Assembly (NCBI RefSeq): GCF_007829335.1
Contig: NZ_VIWO01000006.1
Span: forward strand, 62,001-126,000
DNA: 64,000 bases
Direction: 5' to 3'
DNA from: Chitinophaga polysaccharea
Lineage (GTDB): Bacteria; Bacteroidota; Bacteroidia; Chitinophagales; Chitinophagaceae
Part shown: piece after piece, positions 9,064-17,552 of the stretch
Position numbering within the stretch: position 1 is the stretch's first letter
Layout of the letters: the number at the start of each line of letters is the position of its first letter
Position numbers and translations under genes: made by a program
Notes under the pieces: generated by a model
What the model was told of the DNA's origin: nothing
Databases searched by the model: none
The model's input: the letters and a program-made list of their open reading frames with translations, nothing else

Positions 9064-9696
9064 ATGACAGCAAAAGAAGCATTGGATAAAGCCCGGATAT
9101 TGCTGAAAACGTATTTCGCCGATACTCCCCCAGCAGAAACTATTGCTGGCAAATTAAAAGACGGGACAGAGGTGCAATATACCGCGTTAGAAGTGGGCGC
9201 CAGCCTATTTATTATAGACGCTGATGGTAACCCTACCCCCGCGCCGGCAGCAGAATATGAAATGGAGGATGGCTCTATCGTCGTTGTCACTGATCCAGGT
9301 GTTATTTCAGAGATTAAGCCTGCCCCCGCCGCCGAAGGCCCCAAAGCAGAAGAAATGGCAGCAGATCCCGCACCGGCGGCCGCAGATCAAGGCAAAGGAA
9401 TCGACTGGTCAGAAGAAATTAAAAGCATTCAACAGTCTTTGGCCTGGATGGCACAACGGATCGCCAGCCTTTCTACTGCCATGCAGATGTTTCGGCAGGC
9501 TACCGGAGAATCATTTGCCAGCATGGTGGATGCTGTAGAAGCTTCTGCCAGCGAAGGCAAGGAAGACCCTATCAAGAAACCCCGCCAGACGGTATTTGGT
9601 AGCAACAAAGATGTAAAACAAACCGCACTGGAGAAGATGCAGAAAGGTGTACAAGCCTTTAACGAACGCCTAAGCAAGCAGAATACCGCCAGTTAA
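9064..9696 (+). CDS. Probable scaffold or capsid-assembly protein
   Basis: 210 residues from the ATG at 9064 (a TTG two codons earlier is in frame). The middle is very rich in alanine, proline and glutamate (about residues 85-120), followed by a helical segment WSEEIKSIQQSLAWMAQRIASLSTAMQMF and a basic C-terminus (EKMQKGVQAFNERLSKQ). A flexible acidic linker, a coiled coil and a basic tail are the features of phage scaffold proteins. The gene sits directly between the protease and the major capsid gene, the classical location. No sequence family was recognised. Confidence 0.55.
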   Translation: MTAKEALDKARILLKTYFADTPPAETIAGKLKDGTEVQYTALEVGASLFIIDADGNPTPAPAAEYEMEDGSIVVVTDPGVISEIKPAPAAEGPKAEEMAADPAPAAADQGKGIDWSEEIKSIQQSLAWMAQRIASLSTAMQMFRQATGESFASMVDAVEASASEGKEDPIKKPRQTVFGSNKDVKQTALEKMQKGVQAFNERLSKQNTAS

Positions 9697-9726
9697 CCAA
9701 TACCCACCCATTAAAATCATTTCACG

Positions 9727-10686
9727 ATGGCATACGACGTAAGTACGTTAGCAAACTATACAAAAGAAAACGAAGCACTGCTCGTTACCTCCAGCGTTTT
9801 TGGGGCAAAAACACAACAGAAAATATCCGCACAGGGCAACGTGCTGACTGGCGTAAAGTCTTCCGAACAAATCAACCGAATCGACACTGACGCAGTATTT
9901 CAGTCTGGCGCGGCCTGTGGATTTACGGCATCCGGCACCACTGCTATCACCCAGCGGGCGGTGGTTGTGGGTAAAATTAAGGTTCAGGAAGCATTGTGTC
10001 CTAAAACTTTAGAAAGCAAATACACCCAAAAGGCGTTACAGGTAGGCAGTAAGAACGAAAGCATCCCATTTGAACAGGATTACACCGACAAAAAGTCTGC
10101 CCGCATTGCTGCACAGAACGAGGTTGCGATCTGGCAGGGGGATACCGCATCCGCAGACGGCAATTTGAATAAGTTCGACGGGTTGATTAAGCTCATTGAC
10201 GCAGCCACCAACGAAATCCTGTCCAATACAGCCGCGCTCACAAATGGGGGACCCATTGCTGTTGCTACAGGAGTAACTCAGGCGAACATCATTGATATTG
10301 TAGATGGTGTATTTAAGGCACTCCCCGTGGCGCTGCTGGACAAGCCTGATACGGAAATCGTACTGGGCTGGGATTTGTTCCGTCTGTATGTTCTCGCACT
10401 CCGCGAAAAGAACCTTTACCACTATTCTGCTGATAATACCGATGGAGAGTTAACCATCCCAGGCACCAATATTAAACTGGTTGCTCTGAACGGCCTCAAT
10501 GGCACTAACCGGGTGTTCGGCTTTCGCTGGTCAAATATTTTTCTTGGCACCGACATGCTAAATGAAGAAGAAAAATTTGAAATCTTCTTTGCGAAAGAGG
10601 CTCAGGAAGTCCGCTTCGATACACAGTGGAAACTCGGTGTAAACGTAGCATTCCCTGACGAAGTTGTTAGTTTCAAACTGGTGTAA
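9727..10686 (+). CDS. Major capsid protein
   Basis: 319 residues, no signal or membrane segment. The composition and segments such as SLANYTKENEALLVTSSVFGA at the N-terminus, EIVLGWDLFRLYVLALREKNLYHYS in the middle and FEIFFAKEAQEVRFDTQWKLGVNVAFPDEV at the end fit an HK97-fold capsid of Bacteroidota phages. It follows the protease and scaffold genes and is closed by a terminator immediately after the stop, suggesting high separate expression. Confidence 0.75.
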   Translation: MAYDVSTLANYTKENEALLVTSSVFGAKTQQKISAQGNVLTGVKSSEQINRIDTDAVFQSGAACGFTASGTTAITQRAVVVGKIKVQEALCPKTLESKYTQKALQVGSKNESIPFEQDYTDKKSARIAAQNEVAIWQGDTASADGNLNKFDGLIKLIDAATNEILSNTAALTNGGPIAVATGVTQANIIDIVDGVFKALPVALLDKPDTEIVLGWDLFRLYVLALREKNLYHYSADNTDGELTIPGTNIKLVALNGLNGTNRVFGFRWSNIFLGTDMLNEEEKFEIFFAKEAQEVRFDTQWKLGVNVAFPDEVVSFKLV

Positions 10687-10694
10687 CCTATACC

Positions 10695-10724
10695 GGGCCG
10701 GTCACAACCGGTCCTTCTTTTCTA
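10695..10724 (+). terminator. Terminator after the capsid gene
   Basis: 8-bp stem GGGCCGGT / ACCGGTCC (one G-U) with a CACA loop at 10703-10706, followed by a pyrimidine-rich tail TTCTTTTCT. Confidence 0.7.
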
Positions 10725-10742
10725 CCATTAAATTTTACTACA

Positions 10743-11264
10743 ATGCCTTGTGAGTTAACACAATCATTAACCCAGGACTGTAAGGATAGTATTGGCGGTG
10801 TCAGCGAGGTGATGGCTATCGAATTTGACAATGTGGAGTCCATTACTGAAACAGCCGGCGTTATATCCGCAATTGTTTTAGCGACTGGTAAACAGTTCCG
10901 CAAGTATTCAATGCCTAAAGATACTGCATTTTTTACGGATGTACCTACTGCAAACGTTCAAAATGGGACCATATTCTACCAGCAGGAAGTAACAATTGTC
11001 TTTAATAAGATGAGGACAAACGTCCGTAATGAATTGCTGCTACTGGCCCAAAATAGGTTAATCTTTATTATAAAAGATAAGAATGGAACCTATTGGCTTC
11101 TTGGCAAAAAGAATGCATTAGACCTAACCGGCGGGGAAGGTGGCACAGGTACTGCATCAGGTGATCGCAATGGATATACTCGTGTATTTACCGGGCAAGA
11201 ACCTCAAATGGCTGTTGAGGTACAGTCAACTCTTATAGCCGCTTTACTACTCCCGGCAGCATAA
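10743..11264 (+). CDS. Phage structural protein, possibly major tail protein
   Basis: 173 residues, starting with MPCELTQSLTQDCKDSIGG and a strand-rich core (EVMAIEFDNVESITETAGVISAIVL). A glycine-rich loop (LTGGEGGTGTAS) and a hydrophobic C-terminus follow. It stands alone between two terminators, as highly expressed structural genes often do, directly after the capsid. A tail-tube or decoration role is inferred from size, strand content and location, and not from a recognised domain. Confidence 0.5.
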   Translation: MPCELTQSLTQDCKDSIGGVSEVMAIEFDNVESITETAGVISAIVLATGKQFRKYSMPKDTAFFTDVPTANVQNGTIFYQQEVTIVFNKMRTNVRNELLLLAQNRLIFIIKDKNGTYWLLGKKNALDLTGGEGGTGTASGDRNGYTRVFTGQEPQMAVEVQSTLIAALLLPAA

Positions 11265-11284
11265 CCTAACCATGAATAACCATA

Positions 11285-11319
11285 AAAATAGCCTGATGAC
11301 ATCATCGGGCTATTTTTTT
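11285..11319 (+). terminator. Strong terminator before the second repeat copy
   Basis: Stem of about 15 bp (AAAAATAGCCTGATG with CATCGGGCTATTTTT, one G-U pair) around an ACAT loop, continuing into a T tract. The second 39-bp repeat copy begins four bases later. Confidence 0.85.
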
Positions 11320-11322
11320 ATA

Positions 11323-11361
11323 AACAGAACGTCGATTTCTGATATATACAGTTGATGATAC
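11323..11361 (+). repeat. 39-bp direct repeat, copy 2
   Basis: Exact match to 3422-3460, 7,901 bases downstream. It lies directly after a strong terminator and contains the ATG (11355) of the next gene. Because transcription from upstream should stop at that terminator, this copy is the better argument that the repeat carries a promoter. Confidence 0.9.
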
Positions 11362-11699
11362 TAATAACCAGAGGTGATATAACGCAGATAATTGTAACGG
11401 CCAGCGAAAAAGAGAGCCTTAACCCTACTGTATATAGTATCTCCTTCACAAATGATCTTACCAAGTCTGGTGTAACTGTATCTCCAGCGATTGATACAAG
11501 TCCTTTTCCGAATAGATACAACAAATTCCAGGTAGATACAGCATTATTTGCGGACCAGGATAACGGCTTCTATACATATCGGATTACAGATCAGGCAGGC
11601 AATCTTCTGGAGATTGGGAAAATGAAGCTGGTAGGCGAAAAGTTGGTGCCGGTACAGTACCAAGATACCCCAACAGAATACAAAACATACGGAGAATGA
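11355..11699 (+). CDS. Small phage structural protein of unknown function
   Basis: 114 residues from the ATG at 11355, inside the 39-bp repeat. The sequence is beta rich (ITQIIVTASEKESLNPTVYSISF, GFYTYRITDQAGNLLEIGKMKL), with no cysteines or membrane segment. It overlaps the portal gene by an ATGA junction, so the two are translationally coupled. A small beta-sandwich virion protein is a guess. Confidence 0.5.
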   Translation: MILITRGDITQIIVTASEKESLNPTVYSISFTNDLTKSGVTVSPAIDTSPFPNRYNKFQVDTALFADQDNGFYTYRITDQAGNLLEIGKMKLVGEKLVPVQYQDTPTEYKTYGE

Positions 11700-13708
11700 A
11701 TAGCGTAAGTATAGGCGATGGTTTACTAACACTGCATTTTGAAGATGCAGCACAGCCGGTATTTTTGGAAAAGAAGGGGAAGGAGTATGTTTTTTATGGA
11801 GAAAAGAACGATTATCCAGATTACCTGCTATATCTATACAATAATTCCGCTAAGCATAGTGCTATTATCAATGGGAAAGTTGATTATGTGTGTGGTAACG
11901 GGTGGGCCTTTGAGCAGGAGGCAATAACCCCGCAAGATTCAGAAAAAGCAGAAGCATTTATTGAGCGTGTTAACAAGGAAGGTGAAAGCCTCAATGAAAT
12001 AACCGGGAAAGTAGATATTGATTTCGAAATCTTTAATGGCGCCTATCTGCAAGTCACCTGGAACAAGCTGGGGGCAATTGCGGATATATTTCATGTTGAC
12101 TATACAACTGTTCGGAGTAACAAAGATAATTCCATGTTCTTTGTTTCTGATGAATGGATAAAGTACAACCCAGATGGCACATATAAAACAAACAACAATC
12201 CTAAATACACTTCATATCCTGCCTTCAATCCTGACAAACCGAAGGGTACACAGATACTCTATATCAAAAAATACCACCCAGGCATTGATATATATACATT
12301 GCCAACCTATCGGGGTAGTATTACCTGGATAGAGGTTGATATTGAGATAGGGAATTACCATCTGAATAATGTCAAATCGGGCTTCTTTGTCAATAAGCTT
12401 GTCAATTTTAACAACGGAAAACCACAACCTGAAGAGCAGAAGGCAATAGAACGGCTATTCGACTCAAAATTTAGCGGCGTACGTGGGCGAAAATATATGC
12501 TTTCGTTCAATGCTGATTCAACAAAAGCGGCTACCGTAGCAGATTTAAATGTATCTGAGTCTGACAAGTTGTTTGATCAGCTAAATAAAACCACCCAACA
12601 GGAAATATTTACCGGGCATCGGGTTACATCGCCAATGCTTTTCGGTGTAAAAACGGAAGGCCAGCTGGGCGGAAGGTCTGAAATGCGAGATGCCTATGAA
12701 ATATTCCAGAACACATATGTAAACGGTAGACAGCAATGGCTGGAAAATGTATTTAATATGTTAGCTGGATATGCAGGCGTCCAGGCGCCACTATCTATCC
12801 AGAGAACAGAGCCCATATCATTTGAATTCTCGGAAGCTACCCAGGCTCAGAATATGTCCAAGGACGAGATTCGCGAGAAAATGGGCCTAGCGCCAGAGCA
12901 GAAGCAGGAGACATCCCAGGCTCAGGAAATGATTAATGCTATTAATAGCCTATCCCCACTGGTCGCCAATAAGGTATTGGAGAATCTAACAAGCGACGAA
13001 CTGCGCGCTATGGTTGGGCTATCCCCGGCAGCACCAGGGACATTGCCGCAACCAAATCCAAATGTTAAAGAGCCTGCCAAATTTACTGATGAGGAAGATG
13101 AATTTGACGTAGCAGTATTTGCAGAGTTCGGGCAAGAGCGCCGAGCCTTCAAAATTGTCAAGTCCAAAAAGGTAATGTTTACTTGTGATGAGGATGAAGC
13201 CCATCATTTCGACGATCAGGAACCTGATATAACCAAGATACAAGCCGATGTGCTTGACCTTCTTATTAAAGATTCCCTTATCAGCCCTGAATTGATCGCC
13301 AAAACACTAAATACTGAAACTGGTATAATCAAAAAAGCTATCTCAGCGCTTGTTGATGCAGGTCTAATAAAGGTTTCAGAGAAAAATGTAAGAGATCAAA
13401 TGGTAATTGATCGGAAGCCAGTTAAGGAAGCAAAAAAACTGCTTAAGGAGAAGACGCCTACAACCAAGTCAATCCAGGTAATGTACTCCTATGAGGGGCC
13501 ACAGGATAGCCGTAATAGGCCATTCTGCGCAAAAATGCTTGAACTGGATAGATTGTATAGCCGTAAAGATATAGAGGCCATATCTGAGCGCCTGGGGTAC
13601 TCTGTGTGGGCTCGCAGAGGGGGATGGTATCATAATCCCACAACGGGAAAGAATCAGCCATTCTGCCGGCATTCATGGGTTTCTAATGTCGTAGTAAAGG
13701 AGAAGTAA
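11696..13708 (+). CDS. Portal protein with winged-helix-like insert and MuF-like C-terminus
   Basis: 670 residues. Residues 1 to about 400 look like a PBSX-type portal: PDYLLYLYNNSAKHSAIINGKVDYV, then the crown and stem regions, and the late segment GQLGGRSEMRDAYEIFQNTYVNGRQQWLENVFN. A linker (about 400-505) contains LTSDELRAMVGL. Residues about 510-562 read as a winged-helix domain (IQADVLDLLIKDSLISPELIAKTLNT ... AISALVDAGLI). The C-terminus (about 594-668) resembles the MuF/gp7 head-morphogenesis domain, with QDSRNRPFC and a closing CRHSW. Portal plus MuF fusions occur in phages; the helix-turn-helix insert is unusual. The portal lies after the capsid here. Confidence 0.7.
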   Translation: MNSVSIGDGLLTLHFEDAAQPVFLEKKGKEYVFYGEKNDYPDYLLYLYNNSAKHSAIINGKVDYVCGNGWAFEQEAITPQDSEKAEAFIERVNKEGESLNEITGKVDIDFEIFNGAYLQVTWNKLGAIADIFHVDYTTVRSNKDNSMFFVSDEWIKYNPDGTYKTNNNPKYTSYPAFNPDKPKGTQILYIKKYHPGIDIYTLPTYRGSITWIEVDIEIGNYHLNNVKSGFFVNKLVNFNNGKPQPEEQKAIERLFDSKFSGVRGRKYMLSFNADSTKAATVADLNVSESDKLFDQLNKTTQQEIFTGHRVTSPMLFGVKTEGQLGGRSEMRDAYEIFQNTYVNGRQQWLENVFNMLAGYAGVQAPLSIQRTEPISFEFSEATQAQNMSKDEIREKMGLAPEQKQETSQAQEMINAINSLSPLVANKVLENLTSDELRAMVGLSPAAPGTLPQPNPNVKEPAKFTDEEDEFDVAVFAEFGQERRAFKIVKSKKVMFTCDEDEAHHFDDQEPDITKIQADVLDLLIKDSLISPELIAKTLNTETGIIKKAISALVDAGLIKVSEKNVRDQMVIDRKPVKEAKKLLKEKTPTTKSIQVMYSYEGPQDSRNRPFCAKMLELDRLYSRKDIEAISERLGYSVWARRGGWYHNPTTGKNQPFCRHSWVSNVVVKEK

Positions 13709-13710
13709 TC

Positions 13711-14292
13711 ATGAGTAAAAACATTCTTTTCATATCAGAACAAAAGCTAAAGGATACCTCATTCCTTTCTGACAATGTTGACCCTAAGCATTTGTTACCG
13801 ACCGTTAAAGCGGTTCAGGACATGTATATTTTGCCTTTGCTGGGAACCGGGCTATATAATAAACTACAGGAACTCGTTTCTACCGCGCCGGTACCAGTAG
13901 GAGTATACAAAACGCTGTTAGATGATTATTTAACGGATGTCCTGGTATGGTATGTATTGGCAAACATGCCAATGGTACTACAGTACAAGCTCCTGAATAA
14001 AGGGGTAATGCTGCGAAACGGTGAATATATGCAGACTTCAACATTTCAGGAAGTACAATCGATGAAAGATGATTGCCTGGTGAAGGCGAAGTTTTACGCC
14101 CAGCGTGCCATTGAGTACCTATGTGCGCACAATACAGATTACCCAGAATACATTAACCCCGGCAGCACTTCAGATACAGTGCATCCTGATACGACGCAGT
14201 ATGACTGTGGTATATATCTCGGCAACCATATAGTTGATAGTCGCAGTGCTGAGGAAAAGTACCAGGGGAATAACTACCGAAAACCATACTGA
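13711..14292 (+). CDS. Head-tail connector-like protein (DUF6712-like)
   Basis: 193 residues, two bases after the portal. The N-terminus (ILFISEQKLKDTSFLSDNVDPKHLLPTV) and DMYILPLLGTGLYNKLQEL are the pattern I associate with DUF6712 proteins of Bacteroidota phages, which occupy the gp6-like adaptor position. The rest is helical with one cysteine-containing segment. Adaptor proteins sit under the portal, so the neighbourhood agrees. The family name is from memory and was not searched. Confidence 0.6.
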   Translation: MSKNILFISEQKLKDTSFLSDNVDPKHLLPTVKAVQDMYILPLLGTGLYNKLQELVSTAPVPVGVYKTLLDDYLTDVLVWYVLANMPMVLQYKLLNKGVMLRNGEYMQTSTFQEVQSMKDDCLVKAKFYAQRAIEYLCAHNTDYPEYINPGSTSDTVHPDTTQYDCGIYLGNHIVDSRSAEEKYQGNNYRKPY

Positions 14293-14293
14293 T

Positions 14294-14416
14294 ATGGCAT
14301 ATAAGAAAAACGAAAAGAAATTACTGAATTACCTGGTTAAAACCGGTCGAAATGACACTCAACAACCTAATAGACCTACTAAGAAAGTACGCCGGAGATC
14401 ATCTGCAAATAAATGA
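14294..14416 (+). CDS. Possible small basic phage protein
   Basis: A 40-residue frame from the ATG at 14294, one base after the connector stop, to 14416, overlapping the following gene by 65 bases. It is strongly basic (MAYKKNEKKLLNYLVKTG, then KKVRRRSSANK). It may be real or may only serve to couple translation of the next gene. Confidence 0.3.
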   Translation: MAYKKNEKKLLNYLVKTGRNDTQQPNRPTKKVRRRSSANK

Positions 14417-14780
14417 TTTCGGTACTGGATATATATCAGAGTTGGGGGCCAGTAAAGACCAGTCATACCCATTGATGTGGGTCATTATCGCGCCCTCTCG
14501 GTATGATGGCAAACAGATGAATTATAACCTACAGCTGATTTTCGCTGATTTACTGTATGGTGATAAGAAAAATGAGCTGGAGGTATGGAGCGACCAACTA
14601 CTGATCGCCTTAGACACTTTGGCTTATCTCCGTGATAACCCAGATTTCGATTTTCAGACGGACGGGAATGCCTCCGTTGATTTTTTCACAGAGCATGATG
14701 GTGATTTAGCTGCAGGGGTTATCCTGGGAATTACTATAAATGATCCAAAACCATTAGACAGATGCGTTATACCATTTTAA
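14352..14780 (+). CDS. Tail-completion/terminator-like phage protein
   Basis: 142 residues of mixed alpha/beta type. The N-terminal helix (NNLIDLLRKYAGDHLQINDFGTG) and the strand PLMWVIIAPS with a later LQLIFADLLYGD are typical of small proteins at the head-tail or tail-terminator position. It overlaps the fibre gene by 19 bases. Function is inferred from position after portal and connector. Confidence 0.5.
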   Translation: MTLNNLIDLLRKYAGDHLQINDFGTGYISELGASKDQSYPLMWVIIAPSRYDGKQMNYNLQLIFADLLYGDKKNELEVWSDQLLIALDTLAYLRDNPDFDFQTDGNASVDFFTEHDGDLAAGVILGITINDPKPLDRCVIPF

Positions 14781-16231
14781 TTTTGTTGTTTTTCATATCA
14801 CTATCGACATATGCCCAAACTGGGGGATGGCGAAAGAACTATCAGTACACCCAGGCATATGGTCATAAGTCAGATTCGGTCCTTATACTTCCAAAAATAC
14901 TGGTAGACCCATCGCTGATAGAAGATGGTGCGATCCGGTTTAATGCCGGGCTACTTCAATTGCGTTATTTGGGGGCATGGGACGGGCTACAGCAAGCAAA
15001 TGTTAAATGGCTGACGGATTCTTTGTTAAGCAAAATAACAACTACGGAAGCAGACGCTAGGTATGTCCCATTGGGGCGCACTCTTACATTAACTGCCGGT
15101 TCTGGGATATCTGTTACAGGCGGTACACAGAGCTTAGCAGCAAACCGCACCTGGACAATTACCAACAACGGTGTACTTACTGTTGCTGGTAGGTCTGGGT
15201 CCGTCGTGATTGACTCAGGTGATATTGCCAATTTTCATATCAAGGTTAGGGGGTTGTTTTCCGCTGGCGCCGGTATCTCTCTTGCTTCTGGCGTAATAAC
15301 CAATACCGGAATATTAAATCAAACCGCCGTCCAGGAAGCAAAGAATTTTCGAATTTCAGGCGATGGATATGTGAACACTTTAAAAGCCGGTTATCCATTG
15401 ACCTTATCTTCGGACACTAAAATATTCGCTACCAGCAATTCTATTACTAATCAAATTGCAGCATTTTTAACCTATAACAATAATAATGATGCAGCATTAG
15501 ATTCGATCGCAACGATAATTTTTAACAGGAGCAATAGTAACATCGTTAACCTTACAGATACAAGCAATTCATATGGCTATGTGAGGAGCGGGCAGATATT
15601 GGGGCATTTAGCTGCGGGTGGAATGGTATACAATAATTCCGCATCGATTGGAAGACCTTCCAGCGGTAGGCAAGTAGCGCGTATGATTTTTAGGGCTGAA
15701 AGCGATTTTGTAGATAATAGTACTTCTTCTGGGTCTATCGGATTTTATACTAAATCAGCAAGCGATTTTAACGCAGTGCAACGTCTTACAATAAGGCAGG
15801 ATGGAACTGTGGGAATAAGCGTTACTACTACCTCTGCGATGTTGCATGTCAGAGGGGCTTCAGCTACCGTGGGTAATACAGCCAGATTTGAAAATTTATC
15901 CGGCACATCACTTCTGGAAGTCGCTAACAACAATACGGTTAGCTTAAAGGGAGCCGTAGTACATAATATCACTACGCAAACGGCTAACTATACCGTGGCT
16001 GCTACCGATTATACATGTTATACTGCTACGGCATCCATAACCTATACGCTGCCTGTTCCTACTGCGGTAGGCAGGTTGATTATAATTAAGAATGCCAGCG
16101 CCGGGACTATCTCAATCGCCATGACAGGCGGATCTACCGTAGATGGTAGTGGCTCTACTATTACAGTTGCCGCTGGCGCATCTTACCAACTACAGGGTGT
16201 AAGCGCAACAAACTGGACGAAAATAAACTAA
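14762..16231 (+). CDS. Tail-fibre-like protein with an N-terminal signal peptide
   Basis: 489 residues. The N-terminus is a clear Sec signal (MRYTILILLFFISLSTYAQ, with cleavage likely after YAQ). After it comes a tandem of beta-rich phage-fibre-like segments: YLGAWDG, TEADARYVPLGRTLTLTAGSGISVTGG, and a long repetitive region with many Asn/Thr/Ser strands. The C-terminal part (TYTLPVPTAVGRLIIIKNASAG) resembles fibre tip domains. Fibres normally assemble in the cytoplasm, so an export signal is odd. The gene overlaps the preceding one by 19 bases, so expression with the phage late genes is likely. Confidence 0.65.
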   Translation: MRYTILILLFFISLSTYAQTGGWRKNYQYTQAYGHKSDSVLILPKILVDPSLIEDGAIRFNAGLLQLRYLGAWDGLQQANVKWLTDSLLSKITTTEADARYVPLGRTLTLTAGSGISVTGGTQSLAANRTWTITNNGVLTVAGRSGSVVIDSGDIANFHIKVRGLFSAGAGISLASGVITNTGILNQTAVQEAKNFRISGDGYVNTLKAGYPLTLSSDTKIFATSNSITNQIAAFLTYNNNNDAALDSIATIIFNRSNSNIVNLTDTSNSYGYVRSGQILGHLAAGGMVYNNSASIGRPSSGRQVARMIFRAESDFVDNSTSSGSIGFYTKSASDFNAVQRLTIRQDGTVGISVTTTSAMLHVRGASATVGNTARFENLSGTSLLEVANNNTVSLKGAVVHNITTQTANYTVAATDYTCYTATASITYTLPVPTAVGRLIIIKNASAGTISIAMTGGSTVDGSGSTITVAAGASYQLQGVSATNWTKIN

Positions 16232-16259
16232 TCCTCAAACCCATTTTAAAATTTAACCC

Positions 16260-16556
16260 ATGGACTTTCAAATGAGCTACGAATTAACACAGAACGATAT
16301 ACTTCGTACCAAAGTGCGAATGGCCTGCGTAAAGGCCGCAAACGATATTCTCGCAGATACATCCGCAGAAGCAGCGCCTAAATGGCCATTCTGCCGGTTT
16401 GTTATCCGTGAACCAATGAATAGCTACTGGCTGGATCAGATCATGTTTTCTGTTGTGTCAAATCCGATGATATCTGCTCAATCATCGGATAACGATATTC
16501 AATTTGAGGTAAACTCCGTGTTTTCAAAACACGCTTTAGCAAATACAAATCTTTAA
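16260..16556 (+). CDS. Small phage protein of unknown function
   Basis: 98 residues from the ATG at 16260; a second ATG four codons later (MSYELTQND) is equally possible. It has no membrane segment or clear domain. It lies between the fibre and the lysis genes. Confidence 0.5.
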   Translation: MDFQMSYELTQNDILRTKVRMACVKAANDILADTSAEAAPKWPFCRFVIREPMNSYWLDQIMFSVVSNPMISAQSSDNDIQFEVNSVFSKHALANTNL

Positions 16557-16560
16557 CAAA

Positions 16561-16806
16561 ATGGCAGACACAAAATTTGGCGTAAGCCAACTGACAACAA
16601 AGACACCGGCCTGGGCTAATATAGCCTTCTATGTCGTACTAACACTTACTACCGCTGCTACCTTTGTGGTAGCCAGTGATCCGGCAATCCCGGATGACTT
16701 AAAAGTTCGTGTCGGCATCTACCTAAAGGCATTTGATTTTGTATCCCTGGGCATCTCCAAGATGTTCGGCGTAACTGTGGAACCACCTACCTGGGGCAAA
16801 AATTAA
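16561..16806 (+). CDS. Small membrane protein, possible holin
   Basis: 81 residues with one hydrophobic segment around residues 20-40 (ANIAFYVVLTLTTAATFVVAS), a second weakly amphipathic helix (YLKAFDFVSLGISKMFGV) and a polar end. Size, location directly upstream of another small membrane protein and near an endolysin and spanin make it a candidate holin or antiholin. Which of the two small proteins forms the membrane lesion cannot be told from sequence. Confidence 0.5.
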   Translation: MADTKFGVSQLTTKTPAWANIAFYVVLTLTTAATFVVASDPAIPDDLKVRVGIYLKAFDFVSLGISKMFGVTVEPPTWGKN

Positions 16807-16809
16807 TCT

Positions 16810-17007
16810 ATGAAGGAACGGATAGTAGCATTCGCCAGTGGGGATCTTCTCGCAATGTTCGGTATGTGGCATGTATTGGATATTCAAACCATGTTCGTGG
16901 ACATCGCATTCAAGGTCGCCATAACTGGCGTACTGGGGATTGTTGGAGGGTTTACTGGTCTTCTCGGAAAAGACCTTTACATCTGGTATAAAAAACACAA
17001 AAAATGA
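16810..17007 (+). CDS. Small membrane protein, possible holin
   Basis: 65 residues starting three bases after the previous stop. Two hydrophobic stretches (GDLLAMFGMWHVLDIQTMFVDIAF and VAITGVLGIVGGFTGLLG) and a basic end (YKKHKK) give the topology expected of a small class II holin. Its end overlaps the start of the lipoprotein gene by four bases (ATGA), so all are translationally coupled in a lysis cassette. Confidence 0.55.
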   Translation: MKERIVAFASGDLLAMFGMWHVLDIQTMFVDIAFKVAITGVLGIVGGFTGLLGKDLYIWYKKHKK

Positions 17008-17552
17008 AACCATATTTGATTATTCTGGCCTACATATCGATATGCAGCTGCACGGCGGTGAGGAAATCTATTAACTCACACCAGGCAACAACCCAACAGA
17101 CAGATAATAGTACCATAAACTCCGGTTATACGAAGGAAACAACGGTTACCGAAACCGGTTCAGACCAGCTGAATGTGCCGGGCGATAGCATCACTGCAAC
17201 CGGTTATGTGCCAGCTGGGGACGCCGGTGCCGCGGAGTCGGAGTCAGACGGCATGACCATAACTACAACCACTACGCCGATAAAAGATTCCACTGGCAAA
17301 ACAATCGGCAATAAGATATCCACCCGAGCGACGGTCAAGCCAAGAACAGTATCCGCGCCTATTAATAAGACCACGCACATAATAGAGGCCGGCAAAACTG
17401 AGGAACGGAAGGATATAGCCACAACAGTGCAGGTACAGGATAAAAGCACCGCAAAAAGGGTATGGCGACCGTCCGCCGGTGTGCAGATTATTATCGCTCT
17501 GGTGGTTATCCTGAGTCTGATATTGGGAATATATAAAATGATAAGAAAATGA
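17004..17552 (+). CDS. Unimolecular spanin-like lipoprotein
   Basis: 182 residues with an unusual two-anchor layout. The N-terminus is a lipoprotein signal (ILAYISICSC; Cys16 is the probable lipidated residue, with serine at -1). The middle is a Ser/Thr-rich periplasmic linker, and a transmembrane segment lies near residues 160-178 (IIIALVVILSLILGIY) followed by a short basic tail. An outer-membrane lipid anchor joined to an inner-membrane helix in one chain is the design of u-spanins such as T1 gp11, which fuse outer and inner membranes at lysis. It lies between the holin candidates and the endolysin. No family was assigned by alignment. Confidence 0.6.
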   Translation: MKPYLIILAYISICSCTAVRKSINSHQATTQQTDNSTINSGYTKETTVTETGSDQLNVPGDSITATGYVPAGDAGAAESESDGMTITTTTTPIKDSTGKTIGNKISTRATVKPRTVSAPINKTTHIIEAGKTEERKDIATTVQVQDKSTAKRVWRPSAGVQIIIALVVILSLILGIYKMIRK

